From Dryococelus australis (Eukaryota > Arthropoda > Insecta > Phasmatodea > Phasmatidae), in the NCBI GenBank assembly GCA_029891345.1, contig CM056993.1, forward strand, positions 229,863,265-229,927,264: DNA of 64,000 bases. The letters are read 5' to 3'. The notes below the pieces were generated by a model. It did not search any database. It was not told the origin of the DNA and saw only the letters and a program-made list of their open reading frames with translations. A program made the translations under genes and the position numbers. This document shows positions 62,943-64,000 of the stretch, one piece after another (the first letter of the stretch is position 1; the number at the start of each line of letters is the position of its first letter).

Positions 62943-63060
62943 CAGGTATAATAAAAGCAGGTAGAGAGTTACGAGCGAATGCCGATAGGCATGAGCAAGC
63001 AAAATGAGTAGTTATTTTACATCCCATGCATGCCATAATTATCTGATGCAACTGCATTAT
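62735..63060 (+). repeat. Partial tandem duplication with (TA)n tract
   Basis: About 110 bp from GGTACAATAAAAACGGGTTG (62,735) is repeated, diverged, from GGTATAATAAAAGCAGGTAG (62,947). A (TA)n microsatellite of ~44 bp lies between, at 62,894-62,937. Confidence 0.7.
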
Positions 63061-63098
63061 TAAATATTCACAAAGATAATTATGATATTTATTTAACG

Positions 63099-64000
63099 TA
63101 ACACGTGCCACTCTTGGGAGTTGTTGGGTAAGAGGTTACTGCTGACCACCCTCTCGGTTTCTACGAAAGAGAGGGGAATCAAATCCCAGAGTGAGGTGAA
63201 TTGATATGGATTCCCTCCCGGGGAGTTCCACCTTCCTCACGACCAGCGGTCCCAGGTGTGTGAGTAATAACTAAGTTGGTGATTACAAGAGGGTGATGAT
63301 GGCAGTGGTTGATCTAGCCGGGGCTATGGGGGCTATCTGCAACGGCCTTGTCGGTCGGCATGCTGGAATATAGTTGGCCGGGGTTTGGTTTTTTTCACGT
63401 GGTTTAGGAATGACCTTTGGTGGAAATTAAACCCAGATGGTTTTCCCAGATGCAAACTTAATTATACAGCAATATGGCAGATTCACCATTGGCGGGTTTC
63501 GAACCCTTTATAATTTACCTGAGGCTAGCTTTATAATACTTGAGCTGGATAGATCCACCTGTATTGGGTTACCTGGTGGTCAGTGGTGTTTATGGATAAT
63601 GGAGCCTCTGATTGAACGGGATGTGTATCCTACTGGTTGTACTCCTGCGAACACCAGCCTAACAAATGGTCCAGTGGGAACTCTTGTGTGGGTGGTACAA
63701 TAGATTCGTAGCACAAGGGTATACACTCTGGTTCAATGGGTAGCAGCTCTACTTGACTAGGGTTCACAATAATTGTTTCTGTAGCAGTCTGCCTGTGTAA
63801 AGTGTGTCTCTCACGACACCTTATGCGGCTCTTAGCACCACTATGTTTATTGTGCATCTGGGAGTAGCCTTCTACCTCTCTGTGGACTACAGTCCTGAGG
63901 GTACGACTTTGGCAGTCACGCCTAAGGCCTTGCCATATATTGTGCAGTCTGATATATAGGACTACATCGAGTAACAGCTGAGAGAACACTGGAAAACCAG
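63099..64000 (-). mobile_element. LTR-1 copy f, runs off the window
   Basis: The low edge TAACACGTGCC is the LTR 3' end. Blocks such as GAGGGGAATCAAATCCCAGAG and the segment near 63,915-64,000 match copies c and e. The 5' part lies beyond the window. No primer site precedes 63,099, so it is probably a solo or 3' LTR. Confidence 0.65.

Overview
The window looks like part of a large, repeat-rich animal genome, most likely an arthropod and probably an insect. One plus-strand gene has three supported coding exons, with GT-AG borders and introns of about 27 kb and 22 kb. Nearly everything else I can identify is transposable-element DNA in various stages of decay. I saw no bacterial-type operons, CRISPR arrays, rRNA or intact tRNA genes. 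The species cannot be fixed from sequence alone.

Gene. The exons lie at 10,023-10,218, 37,390-37,692 and 59,568-60,104 and are linked by phase-0 junctions. They encode the last ~344 residues of a Ser/Pro-rich, probably disordered tail that ends in WTKFE. A DLICLD...FDPLL stretch and the terminal WxxF motif suggest a clathrin/AP-2-binding trafficking protein, but the family is not assigned. The 5' part of the gene lies left of the window or was not recognised.

LTR retrotransposons (family names are mine). LTR-1 is a ~2.1 kb LTR with at least six copies (4.5-6.7, 20.8-22.9, 38.7-40.8, 44.6-46.6, 57.4-59.2, 63.1-64.0 kb). Two are solo LTRs with 4-bp target duplications. The 44.6 kb copy is a 5' LTR followed by a tRNA-Lys-like primer site and a gag fragment. 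LTR-3 is one minus-strand element at 19,869-33,802 with a 5-bp duplication (GCACA). It carries a PBS, gag, a zinc-knuckle remnant and a decayed protease, but no recognisable reverse transcriptase. Its 3' LTR holds a nested LTR-1 solo LTR and a 2.2 kb DNA transposon; its 5' LTR holds a 1.3 kb hAT-like element. LTR-4 is a minus-strand pair at 49.4-55.5 kb flanking a coiled-coil, gag-like ORF. LTR-2 is a weaker promoter-bearing repeat family (16.4, 34.6 and 38.5 kb).

Other elements. A broken PIF/Harbinger transposase (2.76-3.7 kb) faces a short possible partner ORF. There are tRNA-derived SINE-like sequences, a 573-bp inverted-repeat element inside LTR-2, minisatellites and a (TA)n tract.

Most notable observations: (1) the gag proteins of LTR-1 and LTR-3 share a PHD/treble-clef-like Cys/His finger upstream of the capsid; (2) LTR-1 carries a 20-bp-period array of small hairpins, several closed by GNRA-type loops and one pair showing compensatory change, just downstream of its TATA box; (3) nested insertions can be ordered exactly using empty sites within the window.
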